DNA from: Craterostigma plantagineum
Lineage: Eukaryota; Streptophyta; Magnoliopsida; Lamiales; Linderniaceae
Assembly (NCBI GenBank): GCA_027422505.1
Contig: JAPQWV010000645.1
Coordinates: 248,001 to 312,000 of the forward strand
Length of the DNA stretch: 64,000 bases
Direction: 5' to 3'
Shown here: positions 1 through 9,825 of the stretch, piece after piece
Layout: each line of letters opens with the position of its first letter
How positions within the stretch are numbered: position 1 is the stretch's first letter
Position numbers and translations under genes: made by a program
The notes under the pieces: generated by a model
Told to the model about the DNA's origin: nothing
Databases searched by the model: none
The model's input: only the letters and a program-made list of their open reading frames with translations

Positions 1-24
1 ATAACTTAAAATTACATTATTTAC

Positions 25-345
25 TGGTATAATGTTGATATCATATGGTATAATTAACTATTTTTAGGTACAATTTTTTGAATATTTTGTTGGTGAAATT
101 TTGGATTTTGATGGTATATAATTTTCGTCTTTGTGGGTATAATGTAGAAAGATCAATTCGTATGATAACTCTTATTTCTTAGTATAATTTTGATATCTAT
201 TGGTATAATACTCTTAAATTTAACTAGATATGATAATGTCCACTGTTGGTATAATAAGTATGTCTATTAGTAAAATAGTATATTTCTTCTGTGGTATAAT
301 AACATCTTCTATTGGTAGAATAATCGCGTCTCATGGTATAATATT
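25..345. repeat. Dispersed TGGTATAAT motif cluster
   Basis: The word GGTATAAT, usually preceded by T, occurs about eight times in 320 bases (for example at 25, 45, 199, 245, 291 and 333). Several one-base variants lie between. Spacing is irregular (about 20-90 bases), so this is a cluster of short degenerate words in AT-rich DNA rather than a clean tandem repeat. No open reading frame or transposon end explains it. Confidence 0.5.
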
Positions 346-350
346 CTGAA

Positions 351-1440
351 AATTGTTTTGCAATTGTAAAGAAAGGTTATTTCTGTCATTTCAATGTTTG
401 TGGTATTAAATAGGAAACTTTTCGCAGATGGGTACTGACCAGGAAGAAAAAATTCGATGGGTATTTAAGAGGAAGTTTAAACTTGAAAGGGGACTGATAG
501 GGAATTTACCCTATTAGATATGCATGACTTTAATCGGGTCAGTGTGAAGGGATACACTTCAATCATAGTCTTGGAGAAAATATCATTAACAAGGTGGAAA
601 TTATCAATGTGTTGAAGTTTATGCAATTCTGTTATTTCGAATGCAATTGATATGATAGATTCTCTGTTCCACTTTTGTCCTAGATCGCAATATCTGATAA
701 ATATCAAATTTTGAATGAGATTCTATGTCCCATATCACATATATTTGACAAGTATCAAATTAAAAGGTTTATTCTTTTATTTTTATTTATTTTATTATCT
801 TGTAGTTACACATTTTACCAAATCCTAAAAATCATCATTATGTTATTTAATTTATATGATATAATCAAATAAATATATCTAATTATCCTTTAATTAGTTA
901 CGATCATATTGATATACATATCTTATATTTTTTCGAAATTCATAAGTATCATTTGTATATTTCTCAAGTATCATGTGTATATTCTAAAATATAGGATATA
1001 AAACGGGCCATAGTTGAGGGACTGATCCCAAATCGTATATACTTTTCTTCTTTTCAAACCAACACGTAGATTAATTTCAACACTTGGTGATGATTTTGAT
1101 AATACGACTGAAACATAAGCAAAGTCTACACTTTATTTCCAGAATTTCCCAACCCAAAAAAAAAAAAAAAAAATGATCTACAAGAGGAATTCAAAAAATT
1201 TGCAACCCAAAGAATCCTTGATTACTCCTGTACAAATAAATCTATTCGACCCCTCACATGCAAACCAAAGAAAGAAGAAAAAACAAACATTTATCTCATG
1301 CAAATACTATGTACAGTAAAGCAAAACGAGACTAGCAAATCTCAAGACAAGGGAGACAAAACTATATTGCATTTGCAGAACAGAGACTTACTGAAATGGA
1401 ATATGGACCGCTTACATAGATAAAGTTTCTCCGTCGTTAA
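351..1440. other. Gene-free AT-rich stretch
   Basis: No coding region, RNA gene or transposon terminus is recognised here. The stretch is AT-rich and holds a run of about 18 A residues near 1155-1172. Its last part lies directly downstream of the stop codon of the minus-strand RING pseudogene and may contain its old 3' untranslated region. Confidence 0.4.
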
Positions 1441-2134
1441 CTATGCTTCTCCGAGAGGACTGAGTTCGACTTGCTGCAAGAAAAACATACAACGCTGTCT
1501 AAAAACGGTAAGAAAAGAGATGGAAATATATTAACGAGCAAAAAAAACCTGATCACACACTGGGCACGCATTGCTTCTCTCCATCCATTCCAAGATACAA
1601 GCGAGGTGGAAATCGTGATCGCATTTCATGATCAGTTTTGCGTTCTCTTCGTCGTATTCTGCAAAAAAGACAAACACGTTAAAAAATCATTCAATTCCGA
1701 TCCATCATCCCAAAAAATAATCACCTTCGAGGCAGATGGGGACAGCCGTCCTCCTCCTCAATGGGCAGTGCGCCGGTTTCGCGGGTTTTTTAAGGTCGTC
1801 TGAGTTCTCATCTTCGATTTCTAGATCAACCTTCGTTTCAACCTCTTTAGCAGATTCCGAGTTCTTTACAAGGTTTGGGTTGGGGTTTTCGAGAGAAGGG
1901 GCGATGGTAGTTTGTGTGGCAGCTTCATTGTTTTGTCCCCTCGGGGCGTTGCTTGTTGGCCGACGAAGTAGGAGGGTTGCTTGCATATGATTCGTAAGGT
2001 ATGGGCGTTGGGGGCGGGCGATAAGTATCTGGGACTGATGTGTCTAGATTTGTGTCGACTAAGAGCCCAGTTGAGAGGCTTGAGACTGAAGCATGTTGAG
2101 ATGGTAAGTGGCCATGCTCTTCTGGCACTGGAAG
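1441..2134 (-). pseudogene. RING-H2 E3 ubiquitin ligase-like pseudogene (RHB1A-like), 5' end missing
   Basis: Three minus-strand exons with GT-AG borders are readable: 2134-1725, 1658-1549 and 1473-1441, the last ending in TAG. The first carries the family-typical LSTGLLVDTNLDTS and YRPPPTPIPYE stretches. The second carries most of a C3H2C3 RING: KCDHDFHLAC, then WMERS, then ACPVC. Known members of this family are small E3 ligases that bind an E2 enzyme through the RING. The copy looks broken. The frame shifts around 1930-1970. Between about 1750 and 1790 a short segment holding EEEDGCP, with the first RING cysteine, reads in a different frame from the sequence on both sides. The first exon (Met-Gly-Cys-rich start expected) is not seen, and a Copia element sits 41 bp upstream of the first readable exon. 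Family assignment is from remembered motifs; the pseudogene call assumes the indels are not assembly errors. Confidence 0.78.
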
Positions 2135-2180
2135 CTACAGACCATATGGTAAAAAACCAAAGAGAGACATGTCAGATGAT

Positions 2181-2545
2181 TGTTGGAATTTTGATGAAGA
2201 TATGAGGTTGAAGCTTGAATGAAGGATAGATTATGATTAGAAGAGAAAAAGAGTAGCTTTAAATCTTAAGATCATACGATGGTTCTTAGAACTTCATTTC
2301 ATAACATACATATAAAACTTCATACATACATAATACATTCATCATCATGCATACATATATAACATCACAATAATTACATGAAGACAATAAAACACACATC
2401 ATACAAACACATTATTACAACATGACAAACATAATGAGAATATCATGACTCATCAAAAGACATAATCATATGAGTTAGGTATAACATACATCCAACTCAT
2501 TTATGAAATATATTATATAATTGGAAGAAACTTAATAATTCAACA
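2181..2545 (-). repeat. 3' LTR of the 2181-4767 Copia derivative
   Basis: 365 bp, TGTTGG at the left and CAACA at the right. It matches 4404-4767 along its whole length with few substitutions, indicating a fairly recent insertion. Confidence 0.95.
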
Positions 2546-2562
2546 CTCCTCCTTAAGTTTCT
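2546..2562 (-). other. Polypurine tract
   Basis: On the minus strand the bases next to the 3' LTR read AAACTTAAGGAGGAG, the purine-rich primer site for plus-strand synthesis in Copia elements. Confidence 0.75.
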
Positions 2563-2571
2563 TCATAACGC

Positions 2572-3137
2572 TTAAACGACACTTAGACGTTTGAGCCTTC
2601 CTTTGGGCAATGGCTTCATCATCATATCGGAATATTTATTGTGAGAACGACATTGATCAAATTTTACCTTATCATCCTCTTTAGCTCGTCGAATAGCATG
2701 GAACTTGATTTCAACGATTTCTACATTTGCAGCGGCTTCTTCATGAACGACAATCTTTGGTTTCGGCGTGCTCCTCCTCATTTTAGACTTCTTTAAGGGA
2801 TTGAGAACCAAATGTTGAATCTGAAAATTTCGCCCATCACAATCTCCTCCTTCATCGCATGTTCCCGTTCATCATGCTTAGTTACTTCCTTTAACGAGGA
2901 AGTTTCCAACATAGCATGCATACATTTTTCATACTCCATAGACGAGTCGAGAGATGAGTCGTCTTCATCATGTGAAATATAGTTAACATCTTCACATATT
3001 TCGTTGAACTTCATAGAAAAACGTTTTCCAACCATAGCCACCTTAGCTAAAATCACATCATTCGGATCATAGACAACACATGCGTTGTCTTTGAATAAAA
3101 GAGAGTATCCTTTTTCCATCATTATCGACACACTCAA
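2572..3137 (-). pseudogene. Copia pol remnant: pre-integrase fragment joined to RNase H tail
   Basis: The upstream part (3137 to about 3000) resembles the GAG-pre-integrase region that follows Copia protease. The downstream part (about 2720-2572) resembles the last residues of Copia RNase H, recognisable by KPLPKGR near the end. The integrase, reverse transcriptase and most of RNase H that should lie between are absent. About 60 residues in the middle, acidic and rich in Ser and Glu (around 2830-2990), match nothing I recognise. Frames differ between the two parts, so no single protein is made. Confidence 0.7.
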
Positions 3138-3148
3138 AAGATTTTGAG

Positions 3149-4330
3149 TTAGATGAGGAACAAAGAGAACTTCGGGTATATACTTTGTACCTCGTTTGTT
3201 TTGACCGGTATCGATCCCTTCCCTTCGGCTTCAATAACTTTGCCATTTCCTAGTCGTACCTTCGTCTTGATGGATTTGTCCAAGCTCACAAACATCTTTT
3301 CATCTTTGCACATGTGGCTTGTACAACCACTATCAATGAGCCATGTTTGCTCACTTTTCTCCTCAGGAGTCGCCATAAAGAGCCATTCTTTTGCCTCTTC
3401 TTGATCGTCGGAGACGTTGGCTTGTTGTGGTTGAACGTTGTCTTGTTTTTTAAGCCGACAATTCCTTTCAAGATGCCCCATTTTCTTACAATAGTTGCAC
3501 CGGATTGCGCCTTTTTCCTTGTACCAACAATCACTTTCGACGTGATTGTTTCGAAAGCATATTTTGCACGATCAAGTCGGCTTTGTGTATTTGTAATTAT
3601 GAGCACCTTGATCTTCATCATCATTGCCTTCATCTTGGCTTGTGCCTTCTTTTACTAGTTGCTTTCCTTTGATCTTCACTTTAAAGGCCGGAAAAGCTCC
3701 TTCGGTGGTATCTTCTTCTCTCATGTTTGCTCGTTGCTCTTGAGTTTGAAGCTTGCTAATGAGCTCTACAACAGATAGAGTCTTGAGGTCACATGATTCT
3801 TTGATAGCCGAAATCTTTGCCTCAAATTTTGAAGGTAGGCTTATCATCATCTTTTTTACCACCTTTGCATCGTTGAACTCTTCTCCTGTCAACCTTATTT
3901 TGTTAACAAGATCTAAAAGCTTGGAAGAGTAATCTTTCACCGAGTCTCCATCCTTCATCTTCAACATTTCAAACTCTCTTTTCAATGTTAAGAGTTTGAT
4001 GCTCTTCACCCTTTCGCTTCCTTCGAACTCTTCCTTCAACTTATTCCAAGCTTCTTTTGGATTTTCACAAGTCATGATTCTTGTGAAGATTATATCGGAG
4101 AGAGCCTAGTGTAAACATGTTAGTGCTTTTGGTTTTTTTGCGAGGTCTTCTTCGTGCTTCTTCATTTGAGCGATCGTCGGGTTTGCTCGTAAGGCCGGCG
4201 GTTCTTCATCATTTTCTACTACATTCCATAGGCATAGCGCTTTCAAATATGCCTTCATCTTGATCGCCCATATGTGATAGTTTTCGCCATTGAAAACCGG
4301 AGGCCCCGTGCTTAGAGAGTTGCTCGCCAT
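3149..4330 (-). pseudogene. Copia gag-protease with in-frame stops
   Basis: Reading starts at ATG 4330. The N-terminal part is a UBN2-type gag capsid domain (FNGENYHIWAIKMKAYL, then KEAWNKLKEEFEG). Two zinc knuckles follow, of the pattern C-x2-C-x4-H-x4-C (CKICFRNNHVESDC and CNYCKKMGHLERNC). The aspartic protease active site is DSGCTSHM. The frame is continuous except for TAG at 4106-4108 and TGA at 3572-3574, and is lost by a frameshift near 3149. Gag would form the virus-like particle and the protease would cut the polyprotein, but this copy cannot make the full product. Confidence 0.88.
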
Positions 4331-4390
4331 CTTCGTCGCTTTCTTCGACAGTGTAATTTTATTCTATTTTCACAAGTCCCTCAAGAAGAA

Positions 4391-4403
4391 TGCTCTGATA
4401 CCA
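4391..4403 (-). other. Primer binding site, initiator-Met tRNA
   Basis: The minus strand reads TGGTATCAGAGCA immediately after the 5' LTR, the classic Copia primer site complementary to the 3' end of tRNA-iMet. Confidence 0.95.
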
Positions 4404-4767
4404 TGTTGGAATTTTGATGAAGATATGAGGTTGAAGCTTGAATGAAGGATAGATTATGATTAGAAGAAAAAAAGAGTAGCTTTAAATCTTAAGATCATAC
4501 GATGGTTCTTAGAACTTCATTTCATAACATACATATAAAACTTCATACATACATAATACATTCATCATCATGCATACATATATAATATCATAATAATTAC
4601 ATGAAGACAATAAAACACACATCATACAAACACATTATTACAACATGACAAACATAATGAGAATATCATGACTCATCAAAAGACATAATATATGAGTTAG
4701 GTATAACATACATCCAACTCATTTATGAAATCTATTATATAATTGGAAGAAAATTAATAATTCAACA
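4404..4767 (-). repeat. 5' LTR of the 2181-4767 Copia derivative
   Basis: 364 bp partner of 2181-2545. I count roughly six substitutions or single-base indels between the two by eye. Confidence 0.95.
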
Positions 4768-4772
4768 ATGAT

Positions 4773-5823
4773 GATATTGAAGTATCGATTGAATAAATAG
4801 AAATAGTTTTGTAGTATCGTATCATACAAGAGACTGAAGTGGGAACATTCAACATTAATCAGACAAATGATATGGGAGAGTGGTCTTGGTCATTATCAAA
4901 AGCTTCATGATGTGAATCAACAGTGACTACTGAAAGTTCTCACAATTCAATGCTGTTTATGGAAATTCTGTAGTAAAAGTTTCAGAAAGTGAGAGACACC
5001 GAGACCTTCATTCATTCATAGGACAGACATTATTGATTTCCTTATTTAACTTGATGTCACATACTGATGGAGCTGAAGTTTGATAATCTCTTACAAACTA
5101 GGTAAAAACGGTAAGGCATATCGAGCTGAAGGCTATATTATGTCCCTGTGAGCCAAGGAACTCACTGGATTCTTTAGTTTACATGTTAGTAATGAGCATC
5201 CTGCAATATACTTCTGCAAACTATTTGTGGCTCTTTGAAATGAAAAAAAGAGCAGAACATATTTCTTGAGGTTAACGGAAACCTGTCAATATTGATCTAA
5301 CTAAAATGCCACGTATTTGAATTCACAAACTCAGACGTAAAATAACACAGCTTAGAGAGGGGTCAGAATTCAACTATTAACATGCATTTGTTATGGTGCA
5401 TTTTTCACGTGAGATGTAAACTTGGCATTATCGAAAGGCATCATTTATTTAATGAATTTCTGCTCTCGATCGAAAATTCTACGGAGATAACAGTTACCAA
5501 TCTCAGCACTTAGAAATTCAATAGCGACATTAAATCTAGATCGAAAATTATCACGGAAGTGAACAATGTTAATTGCATGTCAAAACTTAGAATTCGACAG
5601 ACCATTTACATGTCTCATATGCCACATTCAAAAATTGATTAAATACTGCCACATTTGTTCACTTTGTTGTCCTATGTGCGAATTGTAATTTCTAATTTCA
5701 ATTTTATCAAACATACTATGAACTTGTTCGGTTATTGTGGTTTGATAAAATAAATTTTCAAACCCAATTTAAAATTTGACTAATAATGGTTTTCTTCTTA
5801 ATTGTTTTTCAGATGCTCACTAT
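4773..5823. other. Intergenic stretch, no gene recognised
   Basis: AT-rich sequence between two Copia copies. It should hold the missing upstream exon of the RING pseudogene if only the Copia insertion separated them. I looked on the minus strand for a Cys-rich start and did not find one. Nothing else is recognised. Confidence 0.4.
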
Positions 5824-6074
5824 TGTTGGAAAACTCACGCGAACACAAGTGAACACGATCTTGTTTTGGTGCTGCTGAAATCTGCTGCCTTTTCTGTAGT
5901 CTTTGCACGGCTTAAATAGAAGTTTACATGGACGCTAATAAATGCCTACAATCAAGCCACTAATTTAGCCTAAACTAATAAGGAAAATTAATCTCTTCCT
6001 AAGGAAAACACAATCATCTCCTAAGCTATGCCTAAACTGATTAAGGAAAGTAAATCACAAGGACTATTCCTACA
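5824..6074 (-). repeat. 3' LTR of the truncated Copia fragment
   Basis: Bounded by TG/CA ends on both strands and by an adjacent purine tract. The partner LTR is not in the window. Confidence 0.75.
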
Positions 6075-6082
6075 ATCTCCTC

Positions 6083-6886
6083 CTAAGCCTTGTGTCCACC
6101 GTTGATGTCGATTAGGCCGATCTTACCCCGTAGCTCATGAAACTTGGTCCTTCCAAGCGGCTTCGTTAGGATGTCGCCCAACTGATCCTTGCTTCTGATG
6201 AACTCTACATCAATATCTTCTGCAGCCTTCCGGACGAAGTGGTATTTCACTCGAATGTGCTTACTCTGTCCGTGGAGTACTGGATTCTTGATCAAAGCAA
6301 TGGCGGACTTATTGTCCACCCTCAGCATTGAAGATCTTGATGCTGTTCCCTGCACCTCAGACAAAACACGAGCGAGCCACAATGCTTGACAAGCAGCGTT
6401 AGCAGCTACTATATACTCTGCCTCACAGCTGGACTGAGCCACCACCTTCTGCTTCATGGATTGCCAGGTAATCGGACTGCCGCTAAGGAAGAAAATCACA
6501 CCAGTTGTGCTTTTACATGCGTCAACATCCCCGGCGTAATCACTGTCGCTGAAGCCTGTTAAGGCTCCTCCTTCTCTCTCCTGCCAAACAAGAGTCCCCA
6601 ATCTTGTATCCCAGCCACATAGCGCAGGATGCACTTCACAGTTGCGAGGTGATCCTCTCGTGGATCATCCAAAAACCGACTCACATAGCCAACCGCAAAC
6701 GCTAGATAGGGGCGAGTGTTGACCAAGTACCTCAAGCTCCCGACGACGCTCCTGTACACCGTCGCATCGACCGGCGGCTCTGTGCTGAGCTTGCTCAACT
6801 TCAAGCGCGGTTCCATGGGTACATGACATGGGTTACACCCTGCCATGCCGCTCTTCTCTAGGATCTTGCCGGCGTCCGACAGTTTT
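6083..6886 (-). pseudogene. Copia RT end and RNase H, frameshifted
   Basis: The minus-strand reading begins near KILEKSGM and runs through the connection region (SLRYLVNTRPYLAFAV) into RNase H. Recognisable RNase H motifs are DSDYAGD, SSCEAEY, DNKSAI and SKHIRVKYHFVR, and the tail is DQLGDILTKPLGR. A frameshift near 6600 separates the upstream part (6886-6559) from the downstream part (6634-6083). RNase H would degrade the RNA of the RNA-DNA hybrid during reverse transcription. The gene lacks its catalytic polymerase half and is dead. Confidence 0.88.
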
Positions 6887-7787
6887 CAGCCAAGACGTCG
6901 GGCGGAAATCAGGAGGGGAGAGGCTCGTCAGTCCAAATTCGCGGTAGGTCAATTTTCGACAGCATCAACGAAAATATATAACAAATATCGAAAGAAGAAC
7001 ATCAACTAGCGAAAGGAGACGAACAATCCTTGCTGACGAGTAAAGGCTCCCGCACCACATACTGGAGGGTTGTCAACATTGTTCAATTTCACCTACGTTG
7101 TAGCTACTATTGGTTCACCATTGTTGAGAATGCATATAATTTCCAGTTTCAAGTCTAAGAACCATAATTCCTTCTTCCTTGATGATAAAAAATCACATCA
7201 TTACTTGAAAGCGTCGACGCAGCAGCTGTGAACATCTCAACAATAGCATCTTTCGCTCCTTTATTCCATTACTTGCTCGCACAGAGCCTCTTTGCTGGAT
7301 TCACGCAGTGTTCTAATGTACGAAAGGGGAATTAGGGTTCTAACATGATGTTTGAAACTAAAGGGTATTGTGGTAATTTCAATTTTTTTATCTTGGCCCA
7401 TTATAATCTTGGGTTTATTATCTCGACCTTTCCCCCGGATAAGTTATATTGGGAGCCTGATATTGTTCTAGTGGGCCTCCTTTAAGTGCCGGGCTTTATC
7501 TTGGATGGAATATTACAAAGCAAACAAGATTAAATGCCATAAATGGACTTTTATATAAACATATCCCTTGAACTAAACACTGCTTAAATCACTCACTAGA
7601 AGCCGGTTTTCTCATTTTTAAAATTTAATCCAATCCAAATCACTCGCTAGTAGCCGGATCGAATCGGCCCAATTGGACACTTGGAGGACAAGCAGGCAAC
7701 ACCCGATGTCCGAGATCGTGCCTACGACAAATCTATCTCTTCAACCTCTCGACTAAGGGTGAAATAATTCAACCAACCTGTTTTACT
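6887..7787. other. Intergenic stretch upstream of the YebC-like gene
   Basis: No coding sequence is seen. The last 450 bases are probably the promoter and 5' untranslated region of the gene at 7788. Two similar words, ATCACTCACTAGAAGCCGG (about 7587) and ATCACTCGCTAGTAGCCGG (about 7637), lie 50 bases apart and may be a small local duplication. Confidence 0.4.
7552..7558 (+). promoter_or_regulatory. Candidate TATA box of the YebC-like gene
   Basis: TATATAA in the context ACTTTTATATAAACAT lies 236 bases before the start codon. It is the best TATA-like match near the gene, but AT-rich DNA gives such matches by chance. Confidence 0.35.
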
Positions 7788-9242
7788 ATGGCTTCATCAT
7801 CGTGGAGAAAATTTAGTTCTTTGCTGGTCAGATTTTCGAATGGGGTTTCTCTAAAACCCTCAGCTATGCTCTATAGCCATGGTAAGACGCTCATCTATTA
7901 ATGTAATTGAAAGTTTATAGTATAGATAATCTGTATTTTCTGGAATTCTTAATCAAATTTGGAATGCTTGAGTAGAAAGCTATCATCTTTTTCTTAATCA
8001 AATTTGTACCAGGGCGCTTGACTAGAAAGCTGTCATCTTTTTCATGCTATTCGTCTTCTGGCACCTTGGCCTCATGTTGTGGAATTAAATATGGATCTTT
8101 CCGTAGAAAGATCTCAACTTTCACGCCTTTGTTGTTGATGGGTGGAAGATGTTGTGGAATTAAATATGGATCTTTCCGTAGAAAGATCTCAACTTTCACG
8201 CCTTTGTTGTTGATGGGTGGAAGATGTTGTGGAATTAAATATGGATCTTTCCGTAGAAAGATCTCAACTTTCACGCCTTTGTTGTTGATGGGTGGAAGAT
8301 GTTGTGAAATTAAATATGGATCTTGCGATAGGAAGATCTACACGATTTTGGGGACGGTTGCTCGCAGAAAGGTATTCACTTTTTGTCCTCTATCTAGCTG
8401 AATGACTCTATGTTCTTATGAAGAAGCCAGTCTATGATGAATCTTTTATGGGAATGAGTTTGAGGAATGGGTAATGTAAATGAAATATGTCTACAAAATC
8501 AACGTATTTGGCTGTTTTTATCATTTTGATTTCAGGAAGCTAAAAAGGCAAAACTATACTCAAGAATCGGAAGGGAGGTTGTATCTGCGTAAGTCAAGAT
8601 TCTTTCTCATGGTCATAGGATCTTCCTTATGCTTGTGTCGTGGGTTGCATAATTTTTTGTTTATGAGTTACTAAATGTCTACCAGGGTCATTGGTGGTGG
8701 TTCAAGTCCGGTGTCAAATAAAGCTTTAGCCACCTTACTTAAGGAAGCAGAGGTGCTTCGGATACCAAGGGACATTATAGATAGTAACATTAAGAGAGCT
8801 TCAGAGGAAGGTCAAGAAAGCTACATAGAGAAGTTTTACGAGGTACATGACTGTATTTTTATGTATTATACTAGTTACTTGTTATTTGTACTATTTTTAT
8901 TGACCTTATTTATCGTACTTTTTTTTTTTCTTTCAGGTCTATGGTCGTTGTGAAGTAGGAATGGTCGTTGAGGTAATGACTGATGATGTGAACAGATCAG
9001 ATGCAGCTATTAGAGAAGTAGTGAAAGAATGTGGTGCGGAAATGGCGGATTATTATTCTATTTTGTACATGTTCTCGCCTTGTAGGGTCATCAGCGTAAA
9101 GATGAAAGATGCTGATAAAGATCAGCTTCTTTCCCTTGCTAGAGATGCTGCTGGTGTTGATTATTATGGTGCTGATGACGTTGATGTCATTGAAGATAAA
9201 TACGATGACCATGAAAATGAAGAATATTACGACGACGACGAC

Positions 9243-9273
<31 letters not shown>

Positions 9274-9798
9274 ATTATTCAGAGCATTACGATGTCAATG
9301 ATTATTATTCCGAAAGGTAGGTACACTCGGGAAAAGAAAAGATAAAGCTTTGGACCCTACTGCTTTCGATTCAAATAGTCGAGATCTGAATCAGTTCTTT
9401 TCTTTCTTTCTTTTTGTTTTTTTTTTTTTCAGATACTACAAAATTATTGTGGGTGAATTTGATTGTTACCATGCAATTGTGGAAAAACTAGAGGAAGAAG
9501 GAATACCGTTTGAAATCGACAGTTTATTTGAGCTTCTTCCTACTTTTGATTGTGTCCCGGTACGCTAATCTAATATTATTTCTCAAGCTTTGCATGGATG
9601 TTTTGATGTTGAATGGAGGTTTAATTTTATTCCTGTGCAATATTTCTTTATTATTTATGTTTTTTTCGACATTTGTGTTTTACGTACGATAGCCCGCAGG
9701 TCTGTTACAAGGAGAGGAAATTCAACGAGAAGTTAAAGTCCAAACTGTTGGAGCTAGATGATGTTATTGCTGTTTACACAGATCAGGAGGACTGGTGA
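7788..9798 (+). CDS. YebC/PmpR-family protein (TACO1-like), seven exons
   Basis: Exons are 7788-7881, 8013-8371, 8536-8588, 8686-8842, 8937-9316, 9433-9559 and 9700-9798. They join in frame with GT-AG introns to give 422 codons and a TGA stop. Residues 1-32 look like a mitochondrial or plastid transit peptide (Ser/Arg-rich, no acidic residues). Residues 53-139 are a 25-residue unit repeated three times plus a partial copy. The YebC core starts at about 152: KKAKLYSRIGREVVSA, then SPVSNKALATLLKEAE, NIKRASEEGQE, MVVEVMTDDVNRSDAA, and the tail KLLELDDVIAVYTDQ. Residues 320-333 are 14 consecutive Asp. Known family members are DNA-binding regulators in bacteria or ribosome-linked translation factors in organelles (TACO1). 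Compared with typical plant homologues as I remember them, the middle is diverged: the usual GSVMFKFKR-like strand reads YSILYMFSP. It may be a divergent paralogue. The first ATG is chosen because it starts the targeting-like segment. Confidence 0.88.
8075..8334 (+). repeat. 75-bp in-frame tandem repeat inside exon 2
   Basis: Units at 8075-8149, 8150-8224 and 8225-8299 are identical or nearly so and encode 25 residues from CCGIKYGSF to LLLMGGR. A diverged partial fourth unit follows (CCEIKYGSC). The repeat keeps the frame and lies between the targeting segment and the YebC core. Confidence 0.95.
9231..9272 (+). repeat. GAC/GAT microsatellite coding poly-Asp
   Basis: Four GAC codons followed by ten GAT codons, uninterrupted, in exon 5. 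They encode 14 Asp within an acidic loop between YebC domains. Length is likely to vary between individuals. Confidence 0.95.
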
Positions 9799-9825
9799 CA
9801 TCATCATCATTATTATTGTTATATG

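Larger units (their letters stand above)
2181..4767 (-). mobile_element. Copia LTR retrotransposon, internally deleted derivative
   Basis: Two LTRs (2181-2545 and 4404-4767) start with TGTTGGAA and end with TTCAACA, and differ by only a handful of bases. The 5-bp target duplication ATGAT lies at 2176-2180 and 4768-4772. Read on the minus strand, a primer binding site complementary to initiator-Met tRNA (TGGTATCAGAGCA) directly follows the right LTR, and a purine tract precedes the left one. The total of 2587 bp is about half a normal Copia element: gag and protease are present, integrase and reverse transcriptase are gone, and only the last residues of RNase H remain. It is therefore non-autonomous. 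It interrupts the 5' side of the RING pseudogene. Confidence 0.95.
5824..6886 (-). mobile_element. Copia fragment: 3' LTR plus end of pol
   Basis: A 251-bp LTR (5824-6074, TGTTGGAA to CCTACA) is followed on the minus strand by a purine tract (AAGGCTTAGGAGGAGAT) and the end of a Copia pol gene. Homology stops near 6886, inside the region joining reverse transcriptase to RNase H, so the element is 5' truncated. No second LTR or primer site was found beyond it. Confidence 0.85.

Noticed and set aside
477..707. Minus-strand open frame of 76 codons near the window start.
   Set aside because: AT-rich, no domain, no partner exons; expected by chance.
1736..1990. Plus-strand open frames over the RING pseudogene (also 1471-1803 and 1981-2205).
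   Set aside because: They are antisense to exons with clear RING-family motifs and splice sites, and show no recognisable domains themselves.
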